DNA of 64,000 nt from Nitrosovibrio tenuis (GTDB lineage: Bacteria > Pseudomonadota > Gammaproteobacteria > Burkholderiales > Nitrosomonadaceae): contig NZ_FOBH01000003.1 in assembly GCF_900109785.1 (NCBI RefSeq), positions 310,001 to 374,000 on the forward strand, read 5' to 3'. A program made the translations under genes and the position numbers. The notes beneath the pieces are model-generated. The model saw nothing but the letters and a program-made list of their open reading frames with translations. It had not been told where the DNA came from and ran no database searches. This document shows, one piece after another, positions 45,673-54,798 of this stretch; within the stretch, counting starts at the first letter, position 1; each line of letters begins with the position of its first letter.

Positions 45673-46875
45673 GTGACCCTTTTCTTTTTCGCTCCGTGTC
45701 CGCGCGGGCTGGAATCCGCGCTTGTTGCCGAGCTGGTGCACCTCGGCGCTTCGTTTGTGCAGGAATATGCCGGAGGAGTGCAGTTTCAGGGCGATTGGCG
45801 CACCTGTTACCGCGCAAATCTGCAAAGTCGTATTGCCAGTCGCATTCTGTGGCGGGTAGCAAGCGGACCTTATGCGAATGAAACCGATGTCTATGATGTC
45901 GCTCACGCATCGCCGTGGAATGAATGGTTTAACTCGTCACTCACTATTCGGGTCAACGTCGCCGCCATCAAATGTCCGCTGCGCAGCCTTGATTTCGTCA
46001 CTCTCAAGATCAAGGATGCCATCTGCGATAAATTCCGCGAAACCGCGGGAGACCGCCCCAGCGTAAATACCGTGCGGCCTGATATACGTATTCACGGTTT
46101 TTTCGATGCGCGGAAATTTACCTTATACCTGGACACATCCGGCGATCCGTTATTCAAACGCGGCCTCAGGAAAGTTGCGGGAGAAGCTCCAATACGAGAA
46201 AACCTTGCTGCCGGAATTTTATCCCTGGCAGGCTGGCAACCGGGCATTCCGCTCCTCGATCCAATGTGCGGCAGCGGCACGTTTTTGCTCGAAGCCGTGC
46301 AAATCGCACTGAATATCGCTCCGGGACTGGGACGGAACTTTGCTTTTGAAAAGCTGCGCAATTTCGATAAAGGACATTGGGATCAGCTTAAGGAAGCCGC
46401 TTTGATGCAACAAAAGCCGAAAATACGCCAACCGATATTCGGCAGCGACCTATACGGCGACGCCTTGGCCGCTGCCCGCGAAAACATATCAGCCGCGGGT
46501 TTTTCCGACATCGTTATGCTGAAGCAGGCAAACGTACTGGAAATTTCTGCGCCCGCACCTACCGGTTTTATTGTTACCAATCCCCCCTATGGAGTACGCG
46601 TAGGCGAGCGACAAGGCCTCAACGACTTTTATCCGAAGCTTGGGGATGTGCTCAAGAAAAAATTCAGCGGCTGGAACGCATATATTGTGACCGCTGATTC
46701 GCTTCTGCCAAAATATATACGCCTGACTCCAGCACGCCGTATTCCGCTCTTTAACGGCGCGTTGGAATGCCGCTTACTGGAATACAGGATGGTGGCGGGC
46801 GGGATGCGGAAAACCAGAACAAACAATAAACAGCTGGCATCGGATCAGCCGAATGGAATAAAACAATCGGGTTAG
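45673..46875 (+). CDS. THUMP-domain 23S rRNA guanine-N2 methyltransferase (RlmL N-terminal half-like)
   Basis: 400 aa from GTG at 45673. Ferredoxin-like and THUMP region (about 1-155) followed by a Rossmann methyltransferase domain with DPMCGSGTFLLEAVQIA (S-adenosylmethionine site) and the N-P-P-Y motif in IVTNPPYGVRVGE. Matches the stand-alone homologue of the RlmL/YcbY N-terminal half, which modifies 23S rRNA. Substrate position is not shown by the sequence. Followed at once by dsbB. Confidence 0.88.
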   Translation: MTLFFFAPCPRGLESALVAELVHLGASFVQEYAGGVQFQGDWRTCYRANLQSRIASRILWRVASGPYANETDVYDVAHASPWNEWFNSSLTIRVNVAAIKCPLRSLDFVTLKIKDAICDKFRETAGDRPSVNTVRPDIRIHGFFDARKFTLYLDTSGDPLFKRGLRKVAGEAPIRENLAAGILSLAGWQPGIPLLDPMCGSGTFLLEAVQIALNIAPGLGRNFAFEKLRNFDKGHWDQLKEAALMQQKPKIRQPIFGSDLYGDALAAARENISAAGFSDIVMLKQANVLEISAPAPTGFIVTNPPYGVRVGERQGLNDFYPKLGDVLKKKFSGWNAYIVTADSLLPKYIRLTPARRIPLFNGALECRLLEYRMVAGGMRKTRTNNKQLASDQPNGIKQSG

Positions 46876-46877
46876 TG

Positions 46878-47369
46878 ATGACGCTGGGAATCAGGGCAAG
46901 TTTCTTATTGATATTTCTGGGCTGTGTTTGCCTGATAAGTTACGCGCTTTATCTACAGTTGGTAAAAGACCTCTTGCCTTGCCCGCTCTGTGTCGTACAA
47001 CGAATCGCATACTGGCTCATGGGTTTAACTGCACTATTAGGATTTTTTCACTCCTCCCCGGCGGCACGCCGGATATACGGCGGATTGATGGCAGCTTTCG
47101 CTTGCTTGGGCGCAATAGTTGCATTACGTCAAGCCTGGCTGGTTCGCTATCCCGAGGCGTTCGAATGCGGTATCAGCCCGGAAGAAGAATTTCTGAACGC
47201 CCTGCCGCTTGCTCGATGGTGGCCCAGCATGTTCGAAGCAAATGGAGATTGCGCCGACGTGTCCTGGAAATTCATTTCCCTCACGCTTCCCGATTGGTCG
47301 GCAATTTTTTTTATCATTTTTGGCAGCCTGGCGGTTTATGTGTTGCTAGCCAGGCGTAATTACTACTAG
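46878..47369 (+). CDS. dsbB: Disulfide bond formation protein B
   Basis: 163 aa from ATG at 46878, three bases after the preceding stop. Four membrane helices; first redox pair CPLC in the periplasmic loop (DLLPCPLCVVQRIAYW) and second pair Cys in FECGIS and GDCADV, as required to pass electrons from DsbA to quinone. The EFL-x-LPLARWWP stretch is a usual variant in this clade. Probably cotranscribed with the methyltransferase. Confidence 0.92.
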   Translation: MTLGIRASFLLIFLGCVCLISYALYLQLVKDLLPCPLCVVQRIAYWLMGLTALLGFFHSSPAARRIYGGLMAAFACLGAIVALRQAWLVRYPEAFECGISPEEEFLNALPLARWWPSMFEANGDCADVSWKFISLTLPDWSAIFFIIFGSLAVYVLLARRNYY

Positions 47370-47498
47370 CAACGGAGTTTGCCAGGATAGGCTTTGTCCG
47401 GATTTTTTGATCAAATGAGGCGCCTTAGTTCTTGAAAATCTAGCCAGCAACCCTATTTATACCCTGTGTTTAAACGAAAGGAAGAACGGAACCGATCT

Positions 47499-48377
47499 AT
47501 GAAACGAATTCTTTTATTTTTAATTACCAACCTGGCTATCCTGTTGATGCTGAGCATTACGCTACGGCTGTTGGGGGTAGATCGCATCCTGAATGAGCAA
47601 GGCGGCATAGATTTCAACTCTCTCCTTATCATGGCAGCGGTGATCGGTTTTGGCGGCTCATTCATTTCGCTCGCCATGTCCAAGTGGAGCGCAAAAAATA
47701 TGACAGGAGCGGTGGTGATCGAACAGCCTTCCGATCCGACCGAGCGCTGGCTGGTGGAAACGGTCCGGCGCCATGCCGAGCGTGTCGGTATCGGCATGCC
47801 GGAAGTTGCCATTTATGACGCACCCGACCTGAATGCCTTTGCCACCGGCATGAATCGTGATGACTCCCTGGTCGCGGTGAGCACCGGATTGCTTCACAAC
47901 ATGAGCAAAGATGAAATTGAGGGTGTGCTGGCACATGAAATCAGCCACGTCGCCAATGGCGACATGGTCACACTTGCGCTGATTCAAGGCGTGGTCAATA
48001 CTTTCGTGATTTTCCTGTCGAGAGTGATCGGTCACCTGGTGGACCGGGTTGTGTTCAAAACCGAGCGGGAACACGGCCCCGCTTTCATGATCATGACTCT
48101 GGTGGCGCAAATGGTGTTGGGAATATTGGCGAGCATGATAGTCATGTGGTTCAGTCGGCAGCGCGAGTTCCGCGCCGACGCAGGTGGAGCACAGCTGGCT
48201 GGCCGAAACAAGATGATTGCTGCGCTGGAACGCCTGAAACAATGGCATGAACCCGCACAGTTGCCGGAAAGGCTGGCGGCATTCGGTATCTCGGGAGGCC
48301 AAGGCAGCGTCATGAATCTATTCATGTCGCATCCGCCGCTGGATGTTCGTATCGCAGCGCTACGGGCGACGTCCTGA
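47499..48377 (+). CDS. htpX: Membrane metalloprotease HtpX
   Basis: 292 aa from ATG at 47499. Two N-terminal membrane helices, zinc-site HEISH at 146-150 followed by [11 protein letters not shown], a further membrane pair, and the third ligand in [14 protein letters not shown]. HtpX cleaves damaged membrane proteins on the cytoplasmic side. Ends in [15 protein letters not shown] as usual. A strong terminator follows 14 bp after the stop. Confidence 0.94.
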   Translation: MKRILLFLITNLAILLMLSITLRLLGVDRILNEQGGIDFNSLLIMAAVIGFGGSFISLAMSKWSAKNMTGAVVIEQPSDPTERWLVETVRRHAERVGIGMPEVAIYDAPDLNAFATGMNRDDSLVAVSTGLLHNMSKDEIEGVLAHEISHVANGDMVTLALIQGVVNTFVIFLSRVIGHLVDRVVFKTEREHGPAFMIMTLVAQMVLGILASMIVMWFSRQREFRADAGGAQLAGRNKMIAALERLKQWHEPAQLPERLAAFGISGGQGSVMNLFMSHPPLDVRIAALRATS

Positions 48378-48390
48378 TTCAATTGAAAAT

Positions 48391-48429
48391 AAAAAAACGG
48401 CAGAGCATTGTTGCTCTGCCGTTTTTTTT
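48391..48429 (+). terminator. Strong rho-independent terminator after htpX
   Basis: CGGCAGAGCA and TGCTCTGCCG form a 10-bp stem with loop TTGT, flanked by an A-run on the left and TTTTTTTT on the right. The symmetry means it can also stop transcription arriving from the right. Confidence 0.92.
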
Positions 48430-48545
48430 CGCCCTACTACATGAACAGAATGAGTCTTAATTTAAACTCATCTTGAGGATACGCAAGATAAGTGCTCAGC
48501 TTTGGGATAAGCATTGAGCCTTGAGGCTCTCAATATTGATATGGA

Positions 48546-49523
48546 TCACTCAGTATCGTGATCATCCTTGCTTGGCGGCGGGTTACCGTCATACACCAAA
48601 TTGCGGCGTCGCTGGAGGTAGGCTTCGCGCATGAATTCGTATTTATCCAGCGCAGCTTCATTCAGTGTTTTATCGTTTTCCAGCAACCGGGCGCGTGTAT
48701 CGGCAAAGCGGGTTGATCCTACGACCGGACCTATGAAGGGGGCTACGAAAAAGCTGCCTACCGCAACGGGATCTGAGGCGAAGTCAAACACGAGACCACC
48801 CGCATCGCGGGTCGAACTGGGGCCGAGAACCGGGAGGACGAGGTATGGCCCGGATGAAACCCCGTAGTAGCCCAAAGTCTGACCAAAATCTTCATTTTGT
48901 TTTTCCAGGCCGATATCGCTGGCGATATCCAGCATCCCCCCCAAGCCGGCGGTGGTGTTCACTAGAAATCGCCCACTGCTGCGCAGCGCATTGTTGAACT
49001 TGAGCTGCAGGATATTATTGAACGTGACCGGTATGTCGTTCAAATTGGAGAAAACATTTCCGATGGCCGTTTCGATGGGGTCGGGCATTATCCACTTGTA
49101 GCCTTTTGCCACCGGTTTCAATACATTGGTATCAAGCGTCTCATTAAACGAAAATACCGAGCGGTTCATGGATTCCCATGGGTCCTTTTTATTAACAGCC
49201 GGGTAGCTAGCCGGAGGAGCGCCATTTTTGAATACGGGACCGTTGTATGATTCCGCCCCTTTCTTTCCACCATTATTAGCAGCGCCGCTATTATCAGCGG
49301 ACGCATTTTTATTATTGTTGGTGTTGTTGGATGAGGCACTCCCATTGGACGCGCTGGTACCGGCTGCAGTATTTGAGTCCGCTGCAGTGCTTGAGCTCGC
49401 CACAGGGCTTGCGTTAGTGTTCGCATCACTGGCTGTGGTATTTTTATTAGTCGTAGCGCAGCCGTTGAGAAAAGATGCCAGAAGTAATATTAATAAGCTG
49501 GAAAGTCTGACAGAGCGAGTCAT
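48546..49523 (-). CDS. mlaA: Phospholipid-binding lipoprotein MlaA (VacJ)
   Basis: 325 aa. Lipoprotein signal with lipobox LNGC at about residue 22, then an unusual Ser/Ala/Thr/Asn-rich linker of about 70 residues, then the MlaA domain (DPWESMNRSVFSFNETLDTN, YKWIMPDPIETAIGNVFSNL, YGVSSGPYLVLPVLGPSSTR). MlaA sits in the outer membrane and removes misplaced phospholipids from its outer leaflet, passing them to MlaC. No mlaBCDEF genes are nearby. The long linker is the odd feature. Confidence 0.93.
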   Translation of the reverse strand: MTRSVRLSSLLILLLASFLNGCATTNKNTTASDANTNASPVASSSTAADSNTAAGTSASNGSASSNNTNNNKNASADNSGAANNGGKKGAESYNGPVFKNGAPPASYPAVNKKDPWESMNRSVFSFNETLDTNVLKPVAKGYKWIMPDPIETAIGNVFSNLNDIPVTFNNILQLKFNNALRSSGRFLVNTTAGLGGMLDIASDIGLEKQNEDFGQTLGYYGVSSGPYLVLPVLGPSSTRDAGGLVFDFASDPVAVGSFFVAPFIGPVVGSTRFADTRARLLENDKTLNEAALDKYEFMREAYLQRRRNLVYDGNPPPSKDDHDTE

Positions 49524-49871
49524 GGTTTATTGGAATAAACGTGTTAGCAGGAATTGACCGCCGCCATTATATGGCTATCGAAGCTCAAAATGAACTTTTT
49601 TTTGCAACGCGGAACCTGATTTTTCCTCGTGTTTAGTCTTTCTCATCAAACGTTCTTTTTTGAAAAGGAAATTACTGCACGCTCGCAATGCTTGGGATAG
49701 GCTCTTTGGAGTTTGGAAATAATAAAACGAATTTAAAAGGATAAAAATTAAAAAAGAGGTTAGCCATAATTTTTAACCCTTGCCGAGGCTGTAGATTAAG
49801 TCATCGGACGCAATCGAGGCCCATCTGAGTACATCACATCGATTACCTCTGTTATGGCTATTTCTAGATGA
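49524..49871. other. Intergenic region upstream of mlaA
   Basis: 348 AT-rich bases between murJ (ends at 49872) and mlaA (starts at 49523), both on the minus strand. It should hold the mlaA promoter. No repeat, RNA or gene identified. Confidence 0.45.
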
Positions 49872-51410
49872 TCACGGCGCACCGCGCTGTGAGAAATTCT
49901 TGAGGCGGAAACCGAGCAGCCACAGCATGATGAAATAAGCGGTTGCGCCCATCGCCACAATCTCTGTCAGCCGAAGGACGCGCTGAGAAGTGGAATCTGT
50001 CAGCCATGATGCATCGCTACCCGAGGCGATCCACAACACGCTTCCCATCCCCGCCAGCGCGATCAATATCTTTGCCATAAAAATTGCCCATCCTGGCTGA
50101 GGTTGATAAATTTTATGGCTGCGCAATTTGTAATAGAGCATTCCGGCGTTAAGGCACGCGCCCAGACCGATCGCAAGCGCCAGCCCGGCATGTCGCAATG
50201 GCACAATAAACGCGAGATTCATCAATTGCGTGGCCACAAGCGTAATGAGCGCTATTTTTACTGGGGTTTTGATATTTTGCCGTGCGTAAAATCCGGGTGC
50301 CAGCACCTTAACCAGAATCAGTCCTAACAGGCCCAGGCTATAAGCAATCAGGGCATTGCGCGTCATCCATACATCATGGATGGAAAACTCGCCATGAAAA
50401 AAGAGCGTGGCAACAAGCGGAGTGGCAAGCAGCGCCAATGCCAGCGCTGCGGGAAGCGTAAGAAGCACGGTCAAACGCAAACCCCAGTCGAGCAGGCGGG
50501 AATATTCTTCAGTGCTGTTGTCGGCATAATGCCGGGATAATGACGGCAGTAATATTGTCCCAAGCGCCGCACCTAACAGACCTGCGGGAAATTCCATTAA
50601 CCGGTCGGCGTAGTAGAGCCACGAAACGCTTCCGGTAACAAGAAACGAAGCAAAAATAGTATTGATCAGTAAACTGATCTGGCCAATCGATACGCCAAAA
50701 ACCGCCGGGCCCATTTGTTTGATGACTCTCCATGCACCTGAGTCCTTCGATCTGAGGCGCGGCCGCGGCATTAATTTGATGCGCATCAGAAAGGGCACCT
50801 GAAAAGCCAACTGAAGCACGCCACCAATGAATACCGCCCAGGCCAGCGCCAAGACTGGCGGGTTCATCAGTGGCGCCAGCCAGAGGATGCAGCCGATGAA
50901 TGAGAGATTCAGCAGCGCGGGGGTTAACGCAGGCACGCTGAATTTGCCGTGCGTGTTGAGTATACCTCCCGCCAGCGATACCAGTGAGATGAACAGAATA
51001 TAAGGAAAGGTGATGCGCAACAGTTCAACCGTCAGCTCGAACTTTTGCGGATTGCTTGAAAATCCGGGCGCGCTGACATAGATAATGACTGGTGCGGCAA
51101 TTATGCCGATGAGCGTAATAATAAATAACCCGACGCCCATCAGCCCGGTGATGTGATCGATCAGTCTGCGCGTCTCCTCCTCAGTACGTCGATTTTTATA
51201 TTCGCCCAATATCGGCACGAACGCTTGCGAGAATGCACCTTCGGCAAACAGGCGGCGCAATAGGTTGGGGATGCGAAAAGCGACAAAAAAGGCGTCGGTC
51301 GCGATGCTTGCACCAAAAACGCGGGCGACCAGCATGTCACGCACAAACCCGAGAATGCGGGAGACCAGGGTCATGCTGCTGACCGTAGCGAGAGCTTTGA
51401 GCAAATTCAT
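49872..51410 (-). CDS. murJ: Lipid II flippase MurJ
   Basis: 512 aa integral membrane protein with about 14 helices. The start MNLLKALATVSSMTLVSRIL, GFVRDMLVARVFGAS and FRIPNLLRRLFAEGAFSQAF are signature MurJ/MviN segments. Flips lipid II across the inner membrane for peptidoglycan synthesis. Divergent from rpsT, as is common in proteobacteria; a 264-bp repeat element lies between them. Confidence 0.95.
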   Translation of the reverse strand: MNLLKALATVSSMTLVSRILGFVRDMLVARVFGASIATDAFFVAFRIPNLLRRLFAEGAFSQAFVPILGEYKNRRTEEETRRLIDHITGLMGVGLFIITLIGIIAAPVIIYVSAPGFSSNPQKFELTVELLRITFPYILFISLVSLAGGILNTHGKFSVPALTPALLNLSFIGCILWLAPLMNPPVLALAWAVFIGGVLQLAFQVPFLMRIKLMPRPRLRSKDSGAWRVIKQMGPAVFGVSIGQISLLINTIFASFLVTGSVSWLYYADRLMEFPAGLLGAALGTILLPSLSRHYADNSTEEYSRLLDWGLRLTVLLTLPAALALALLATPLVATLFFHGEFSIHDVWMTRNALIAYSLGLLGLILVKVLAPGFYARQNIKTPVKIALITLVATQLMNLAFIVPLRHAGLALAIGLGACLNAGMLYYKLRSHKIYQPQPGWAIFMAKILIALAGMGSVLWIASGSDASWLTDSTSQRVLRLTEIVAMGATAYFIMLWLLGFRLKNFSQRGAP

Positions 51411-51421
51411 GGATGAGTATT

Positions 51422-51685
51422 AAGGAACCTCTGAATAAATCCTCGCGGGTGCGACGGCGGCTTTGCGGGAGGGGATGCATGAAAGGCGACGAAGCGAATG
51501 GTCGATTCCCTTCGCCAGGAGCCTGACAAAGCAGACCGCCCGCAAAGCCTCGTCCCACGAGGGGTTAGGGTAAAATCGGGCGCCCACTGCGTTGCACTTC
51601 TTGGCGTCGTAGACTCAGGTGCATCTTGTGATCACTTCGATTTTACCAGCAACGCGCTCTGCGAGGACTTATTCAGAGGTTCCCT
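51422..51685 (+). repeat. Non-coding inverted-repeat element, family 1 copy 2
   Basis: Left end AAGGAACCTCTGAATAAATCC and right end GGACTTATTCAGAGGTTCCCT are near-perfect inverted repeats of about 20 bp. The flanks TTAA (left) and CTAA (right) fit a YTAR-like target. The right end matches the element at 40069-40394. No gene inside; starts 12 bp before the murJ start codon, so it carries or displaces the murJ promoter. Confidence 0.7.
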
Positions 51686-51772
51686 AACCCCGAAGAGCCG
51701 GTAAGAGGTTGCATGAACAGCGCGTTCTCCCGGGGGAGTTATGCAACGACCTCAAGTATGCCGATGTTTTCC

Positions 51773-51801
51773 TTGCAATAAACATAAAATATCCGTATCA
51801 T
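51773..51801 (+). promoter_or_regulatory. Probable sigma-70 promoter of rpsT
   Basis: TTGCAA (51773-51778), 17-bp spacer, TATCAT (51796-51801), 57 bp before the rpsT start codon. Confidence 0.5.
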
Positions 51802-51808
51802 CTCGCGT

Positions 51809-51844
51809 CTTCGAAGCCCTAACGGCGACTTCAAAGCCCTAACG
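51809..51844 (+). repeat. 16-bp direct repeat in the rpsT leader
   Basis: CTTCGAAGCCCTAACG at 51809-51824 and CTTCAAAGCCCTAACG at 51829-51844, one mismatch, 20 bp apart. They lie in the 5' untranslated region, where S20 autoregulation acts in other bacteria. Confidence 0.5.
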
Positions 51845-51857
51845 ATGAGGAATCTTA

Positions 51858-52121
51858 ATGGCTAACAGTGCACAAGCCAGAAAACGCGCGAGACAGAACA
51901 TCAGTCAACATCATCGCAACATGAGCCTTCGCTCCGAGTTGCGCACGGCTATCAAGCATGTGAGAAAAGGCATTGCATCAACCGACAAAACAGTTGCCCA
52001 GACCGCGTTCAAGGCGTCCGCCAGCACTATAGATTCGATAGCAGACAAGGGAATCATTCACAAGAATAAGGCAGCCCGTCACAAAAGCCGCCTGTCAGCA
52101 GCCATCAAGGCGATGGCCTGA
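51858..52121 (+). CDS. rpsT: 30S ribosomal protein S20
   Basis: 87 aa, basic and helical. [20 protein letters not shown], then [15 protein letters not shown] and the C-terminal [17 protein letters not shown] are diagnostic. Binds 16S rRNA in the small subunit. GATGAGGAATCTT just upstream provides the ribosome binding site; a terminator follows immediately. Confidence 0.97.
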   Translation: MANSAQARKRARQNISQHHRNMSLRSELRTAIKHVRKGIASTDKTVAQTAFKASASTIDSIADKGIIHKNKAARHKSRLSAAIKAMA

Positions 52122-52134
52122 ACAATCACTCGCA

Positions 52135-52163
52135 GAAAAAAGCCCGGTATTCCGGGCTTTTTT
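52135..52163 (+). terminator. Rho-independent terminator after rpsT
   Basis: AAAAAAGCCCGG and CCGGGCTTTTTT pair around TATT, 14 bp after the rpsT stop codon. Confidence 0.92.
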
Positions 52164-52266
52164 GTTTCTGACTTCTTGCGCTAGCGAATCTTGCCCGCAA
52201 GCTGCAAAATTTCCTGCGCAGTCCTGCACCACAGGATCTCATCCGGCAATTATTCAAGAGTACGAA

Positions 52267-53025
52267 TTACGGTTTTTTGACAGCATCCATCAGTGACGAC
52301 AGCAGATCCACCGGTATCGGAAAAATGATGGTATTGGATTTGTCGCTGGCGACATTGGTAAGGGTCTGGAGATAGCGCAATTGCATTGCCCCTCCTTGCT
52401 GGGAAAGAATATGCGCCGCCTGCATCAGCTTGTCGGAGGCCTGTAACTCGCCTTCAGCATGGATCACCTTGGCGCGCCGCTCGCGTTCCGCCTCGGCCTG
52501 CCGGGCAATGGCGCGTATCATGGATTCGTCAATATCGACGTGTTTGATCTCCACGTTCGAAACCTTGATGCCCCAGGCATCGGTTTGAATATCCAGTATC
52601 TTCTGGATATCCATGTTGAGTTTCTCGCGTTCCGCGAGCATTTCGTCAAGCTCATGTTTTCCGAGTACTGAGCGTAAGGTGGTTTGTGCAAATTGACTGG
52701 TCGCGGCCAGAAAATTCTCCACCTGGATGATGGCTCGCTGCGGATCAACCACACGGAAATACACTACCGCGCTGACTTTCACCGAGACGTTGTCCCGTGA
52801 AATCACGTCCTGGCTGGGTACATCCATCACAACGGTGCGCAGGTCAACCCGAACCATTTTCTGGATACCGGGGATGATTATGATCAGGCCGGGGCCTTTT
52901 ACCTTATAGAAACGGCCGAGCATGAACACCACTCCGCGCTCATATTCGCGCAAGATACGAAAAGCGCTGAACAGCACCACCAACAGGATAATGAGGAGGG
53001 TGGCAAAACTGAAATGGACGGGCAT
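52267..53025 (-). CDS. Slipin / stomatin-like SPFH-domain protein
   Basis: 252 aa. N-terminal membrane hairpin or helix ([19 protein letters not shown]), then [20 protein letters not shown] and an SPFH/band-7 domain (about 25-200) with [20 protein letters not shown] and [20 protein letters not shown]. Slipins organise membrane microdomains and partner with NfeD proteases; the nfeD-type gene lies 15 bp upstream on the same strand, the classic pairing. Confidence 0.93.
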   Translation of the reverse strand: MPVHFSFATLLIILLVVLFSAFRILREYERGVVFMLGRFYKVKGPGLIIIIPGIQKMVRVDLRTVVMDVPSQDVISRDNVSVKVSAVVYFRVVDPQRAIIQVENFLAATSQFAQTTLRSVLGKHELDEMLAEREKLNMDIQKILDIQTDAWGIKVSNVEIKHVDIDESMIRAIARQAEAERERRAKVIHAEGELQASDKLMQAAHILSQQGGAMQLRYLQTLTNVASDKSNTIIFPIPVDLLSSLMDAVKKP

Positions 53026-53040
53026 AACTGTCTCCTTCGA

Positions 53041-54438
53041 TTATTTTTCCACAGGATCTACCTGTAACACCAGACCGTCGATCCCTGTCACACGCACCTT
53101 CTGCCCGCGGACCAGCGGCTGCGTGCAACGCACGCTCCATAATTCACCACGGATGCGCGCCATGCCTTCACCCGGCGTATCTTCCAGGACCTCTCCCACG
53201 GCGCCGAACAGCTCTTCACGTCCACTGACAATAGGGGCGCGGCGCGACTTTAACGCCATGCCGATGACAAAAACGAGAAATGAAGCACTCGCCAGGGATG
53301 TCGCCGCAATCATGGGCCAGGGAATACCATAGCCCGGCATATCAATGTCGATCAGCATCACTGACCCGGCAATGAAAGCAATAATGCCGCCGATCCCGAG
53401 CGCTCCGAAGCTTGGCAAAAAAGCTTCCGCCACCATGAACGCCATGCCGAGGAGAATTAAGGCAAGGCCGGCGTAGCTCACCGGCAGCAACTGGAACGCG
53501 TACATGGCAAGCAGCAGGCAGATGGCGCCGGCCACACCCGGCAGCACAAAGCCAGGATTTGAAAATTCGAAGAATAAACCATAGATGCCGATAAGCATCA
53601 GTACGTACGCCACGCTGGGATTGGTAATGACGGCCAGCGCCCGTGTGCGCCAGTCCGGTTCGACGATCTCCAGTGTGGCTGAGCCCGTGTCAAGGGTAAG
53701 GTTTTGGCCAAGTATGGTCATTCGCCTGCCATTGACCTGTTCCAGTAAATCGGGCACATCGGTCGCCACATAATCTATGACTTTGAGATTCAGCGCTTCA
53801 GATGCTGATAGGCTGACCGCTTCGCGCACAGCCCGCTCGGCCCACTCCGCATTACGCCCGCGCATTTGCGCAAGCCCGCGAATATATGCGGCAGCGTCAT
53901 GGATCGCTTTACGCGACATTGCATTTTTCGTCGACATGTTATCGTCCTTGGCGACATTCTGATCGCGCCCTTCGTCTGGTTTCGGCTCAGGTGAACCCGG
54001 GGGTGGCCTCGGCTTGGTTTTAGGCTCGGGCTCCGAGTCTGGCAAGCCGCCGATCTGTACCGGAGTGGCTGCGCCGAGGTTGGTGCCCGGTGCCATCGCA
54101 GCGATGTGGGTGGCATAAAGAATGTAGGTTCCCGCGCTCGCTGCGCGCGCTCCCCCCGGCGCCACGAAGCCGGCTACGGGCACCGGTGAAGCCACAATAT
54201 CGCGTACGATCTGCCGCATTGACGTATCCAGGCCGCCTGGCGTATCAAGTTGAAGTATTACGAGTAACGCGCCCTCGGCGGCGGCATGTTGCAGGCCGCG
54301 CTCGATAAAATCCGCACTCGCCGGCGTGATAGGCCCCTGTATGTTCAATACCACTACTGGTGCGGCCATAGCGAAAAGTGGCAGCAGAAGCAGCACCGCC
54401 GCCGCGCTGTTGCGCAGAACCCGTGTGAACAATTTCAT
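53041..54438 (-). CDS. NfeD-family membrane serine protease
   Basis: 465 aa from ATG at 54438, where a signal peptide begins; an upstream ATG at 54480 would add 14 residues. ClpP-like protease domain (about 25-215) with the catalytic Ser in ARAASAGTYILYATHIAAMA and the Lys in the SRKAIHDAAAYIRG segment. A Pro/Lys/Glu-rich insertion (SEPEPKTKPRPPPGSPEPKP) interrupts it. Then several membrane helices (about 240-375) and a C-terminal OB-fold NfeD domain. Partner of the downstream slipin; such proteases cut stomatin C-termini in archaeal relatives. Confidence 0.92.
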   Translation of the reverse strand: MKLFTRVLRNSAAAVLLLLPLFAMAAPVVVLNIQGPITPASADFIERGLQHAAAEGALLVILQLDTPGGLDTSMRQIVRDIVASPVPVAGFVAPGGARAASAGTYILYATHIAAMAPGTNLGAATPVQIGGLPDSEPEPKTKPRPPPGSPEPKPDEGRDQNVAKDDNMSTKNAMSRKAIHDAAAYIRGLAQMRGRNAEWAERAVREAVSLSASEALNLKVIDYVATDVPDLLEQVNGRRMTILGQNLTLDTGSATLEIVEPDWRTRALAVITNPSVAYVLMLIGIYGLFFEFSNPGFVLPGVAGAICLLLAMYAFQLLPVSYAGLALILLGMAFMVAEAFLPSFGALGIGGIIAFIAGSVMLIDIDMPGYGIPWPMIAATSLASASFLVFVIGMALKSRRAPIVSGREELFGAVGEVLEDTPGEGMARIRGELWSVRCTQPLVRGQKVRVTGIDGLVLQVDPVEK

Positions 54439-54798
54439 AGTGTCACTATAGATCGTTTCAGTCTGGATTGCCTTCGGCACAAAGAACGTCGTTTATTGCG
54501 CTCTGGCGTCAAACCCTAAATCCGGCAGTTGAACAGGGCGAAGTGATGGGCTTGAGGGAGGAGACCCAACGTGGAGTCGCCATTTCAAAAGAATTGCGAC
54601 GCAGCCATGTGTGCAAAAACCGTTCAGTCCGCCCTGTAGCGGGTTCACCCAAAAGGTGAAGGTTAAGCGGTGCAAAAATTCATTGCGGACTATGGCACTC
54701 AAAAAAGATATACGGCCAACTGCCGGGTTTGCGCTAAAGGGTTGCAATCAATGCTGTTTTAGCGCATAAAGCGCTTTTTATATTGGAAGCGGCGTCTC
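54439..54798. other. Intergenic region holding repeat family 2 copy A
   Basis: 360 bases between divergent nfeD and the decarboxylase. The repeat element occupies 54514-54735. Nothing else seen. Confidence 0.5.
54514..54735 (+). repeat. Non-coding inverted-repeat element, family 2 copy A
   Basis: CTAAATCCGGCAGTTG (54516-54531) and CAACTGCCGGGTTT (54717-54730) are terminal inverted repeats also found at 58164-58548. Inside is a hairpin TTCACC-CAAAA-GGTGAA near 54645-54660, present in inverted orientation in copy B. No gene inside. Confidence 0.65.

Larger units (their letters stand above)
51411..51857. other. murJ / rpsT intergenic region with repeat element
   Basis: 447 bases. The left half is the repeat element at 51422-51685. 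The right part holds a promoter (51773-51801) and a direct repeat (51809-51844) in the rpsT leader. Confidence 0.55.
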
